This document shows, in pieces, positions 5,193-6,229 of a stretch of DNA of 6,229 nt (positions are counted from its first letter, which is position 1; the number at the start of each line of letters is the position of its first letter). This stretch comes from Clostridia bacterium. Its GTDB lineage: Bacteria; Bacillota; Clostridia; CAKSNL01; HGM11501. A program made the position numbers and the translations under genes. The DNA is taken from the NCBI GenBank assembly GCA_017390225.1, contig JAFPCL010000224.1:1-6229 (forward strand), written 5' to 3'. The notes under the pieces are model-generated. The model was not told where the DNA came from, did not search any database, and worked only from the letters and a program-made list of their open reading frames with translations.

Positions 5193-6229
5193 ATGCAATT
5201 TACGGGACTGAATGATTTGCGGGAAAAGTATCTTTCTTTCTTTGAAAGCAAGGAGCATCTGCGCATGCCCTCCTTCCCCTTAGTTCCGCAAAACGACCCT
5301 TCTATTTTGTTAATCAACGCCGGTATGGCACCCTTAAAGCCTTATTTCACCGGTAAAGAAACCCCACCCCGCAAACGTGTGACCACCTGCCAGAAGTGCA
5401 TCCGCACTCCCGACATTGACAACGTGGGTAAAACGGCTCGTCACGGCACGTTCTTTGAAATGCTGGGCAACTTCTCCTTCGGTGACTACTTCAAAAAAGA
5501 AGTTATTCCGTGGGCTTGGGAATTTCTGACCGAAGTTGTTGAAATGCCCAAGGATCGCCTGTGGATTACCATTTATCAGGACGACGATGAAGCTTTCGAC
5601 ATTTGGAGCAAGATTGTACCTGCCGAGCGCATCGTTCGCATGGGCAAGGAAGACAACTTCTGGGAATTGGGACTTGGCCCCTGCGGCCCCTGCTCCGAAA
5701 TCCACTTCGACCGCGGCGCCGACAAGGGCTGTGGCAAGCCGGATTGCAAGCTGGGCTGTGACTGCGACCGTTTCATGGAAATCTGGAATCTGGTCTTTAC
5801 GCAGTTTGATAAAAACGAAGCCGGAGAATACATTCCCCTTCCCAATCCCAATATCGACACCGGTATGGGCTTGGAGCGTCTGGCATGTTTGGTGCAGGGC
5901 GTCAACAATCTGTTTGAAGTCGACACCGTTCAGCACATCATGGGCAAAATTTCCGAAATTGCCGGCGTAAAATATCACGATGATGAAATCAAGGATATTT
6001 CCCTGCGTGTCATCACCGACCACATCCGCAGCACCACCTTCATGATTGCCGACGGTGTTATGGCATCCAACGAAGGCAGAGGCTATGTGCTTCGTCGTCT
6101 TCTGCGCCGTGCCGCTCGCCACGGAAAGCTTCTGGGCATTGAAGGCACTTTCCTTTATAAAGTTGTTGACACCGTGATTGAAGAATCTCATCAAGGCTAT
6201 CCCGAGCTGAAGGAAAAGAGAGACTACAT
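5193..6229 (+). CDS. alaS: Alanyl-tRNA synthetase, C-terminus cut by window edge
   Basis: The first 345 codons of a protein that is usually about 870-880 residues; the frame is still open at the right edge. It attaches alanine to tRNA(Ala). The visible part is the class II catalytic domain and the start of the tRNA-recognition region: LVPQNDPSILLINAGM (30-45, motif 1 area), TARHGTFFEMLGNFSFGDYF (81-100, motif 2 with Arg83), MEIWNLVFTQFDK (195-207), and DTGMGLERL (222-230, motif 3 with Arg229). DHIRSTTFMIADGVMASNEGRGYVLRR follows at 276-302. The editing domain and C-Ala domain lie outside the window. Cys180, Cys185, Cys189 and Cys191 form a cluster typical, as I recall, of clostridial enzymes and able to bind a metal. 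The ribosome site is AAAGGA (5178-5183), 9 bases before the ATG; the in-frame ATG at 5184 is too close to it. It is divergent from rhaA. Confidence 0.97.
   Translation, partial: MQFTGLNDLREKYLSFFESKEHLRMPSFPLVPQNDPSILLINAGMAPLKPYFTGKETPPRKRVTTCQKCIRTPDIDNVGKTARHGTFFEMLGNFSFGDYFKKEVIPWAWEFLTEVVEMPKDRLWITIYQDDDEAFDIWSKIVPAERIVRMGKEDNFWELGLGPCGPCSEIHFDRGADKGCGKPDCKLGCDCDRFMEIWNLVFTQFDKNEAGEYIPLPNPNIDTGMGLERLACLVQGVNNLFEVDTVQHIMGKISEIAGVKYHDDEIKDISLRVITDHIRSTTFMIADGVMASNEGRGYVLRRLLRRAARHGKLLGIEGTFLYKVVDTVIEESHQGYPELKEKRDY

Noticed and set aside
5334..6194. 286-codon open frame on the minus strand, opposite alaS
   Set aside because: It mirrors the strongly conserved alaS catalytic region and has no family features of its own.

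Overview
The window looks like a piece of chromosome from a low-to-mid GC Bacillota (Firmicutes) bacterium. The evidence is strong AGGAGG-type ribosome sites, near-consensus sigma-A promoters in AT-rich spacers, a YolD-like partner gene (a Gram-positive family), a Clostridia-like cysteine cluster in the alanyl-tRNA synthetase, and a secreted C39-like cysteine peptidase. A clostridial or negativicute gut-type organism is plausible, but the sequence alone does not fix the genus. There are no RNA genes, CRISPR arrays, insertion sequences or integrase genes here.

Layout. (1) Positions 1-1531, minus strand: the N-terminal 510 codons of a secreted papain-like (C39-type) cysteine peptidase with two Ig-like domains; its C-terminus lies beyond the left edge. 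(2) 1532-1746: an AT-rich divergent spacer with one promoter for each flanking gene and several short inverted repeats around TGTCA/TGACA. (3) 1747-3662, plus strand: a two-gene operon of a UmuC/UvrX-type Y-family DNA polymerase and a YolD-like protein, read from a perfect TTGACA-N17-TATAAT promoter and starting with TTG. (4) 3664-3707: a hairpin with an A-tract on one side and a T-tract on the other, serving as a shared terminator for the two converging units. (5) 3721-4977, minus strand: a complete L-rhamnose isomerase gene (rhaA) with all metal ligands, standing alone. (6) 4978-5192: a second divergent spacer with a promoter on each strand and a 22-bp palindrome in the rhaA leader. (7) 5193-6229, plus strand: the N-terminal 345 codons of alanyl-tRNA synthetase (alaS), cut by the right edge.

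The genes do not form one pathway. The polymerase and YolD-like protein very probably work together in translesion synthesis, the latter as a proposed Gram-positive stand-in for UmuD. The peptidase acts outside the cell, RhaA in sugar catabolism, and AlaS in translation. I found no clearly new system. The points most worth a second look are the unusually strong promoter of the polymerase operon with symmetric sequence over it and no LexA box, the palindrome in the rhaA leader, and the lack of room for a T-box before alaS.
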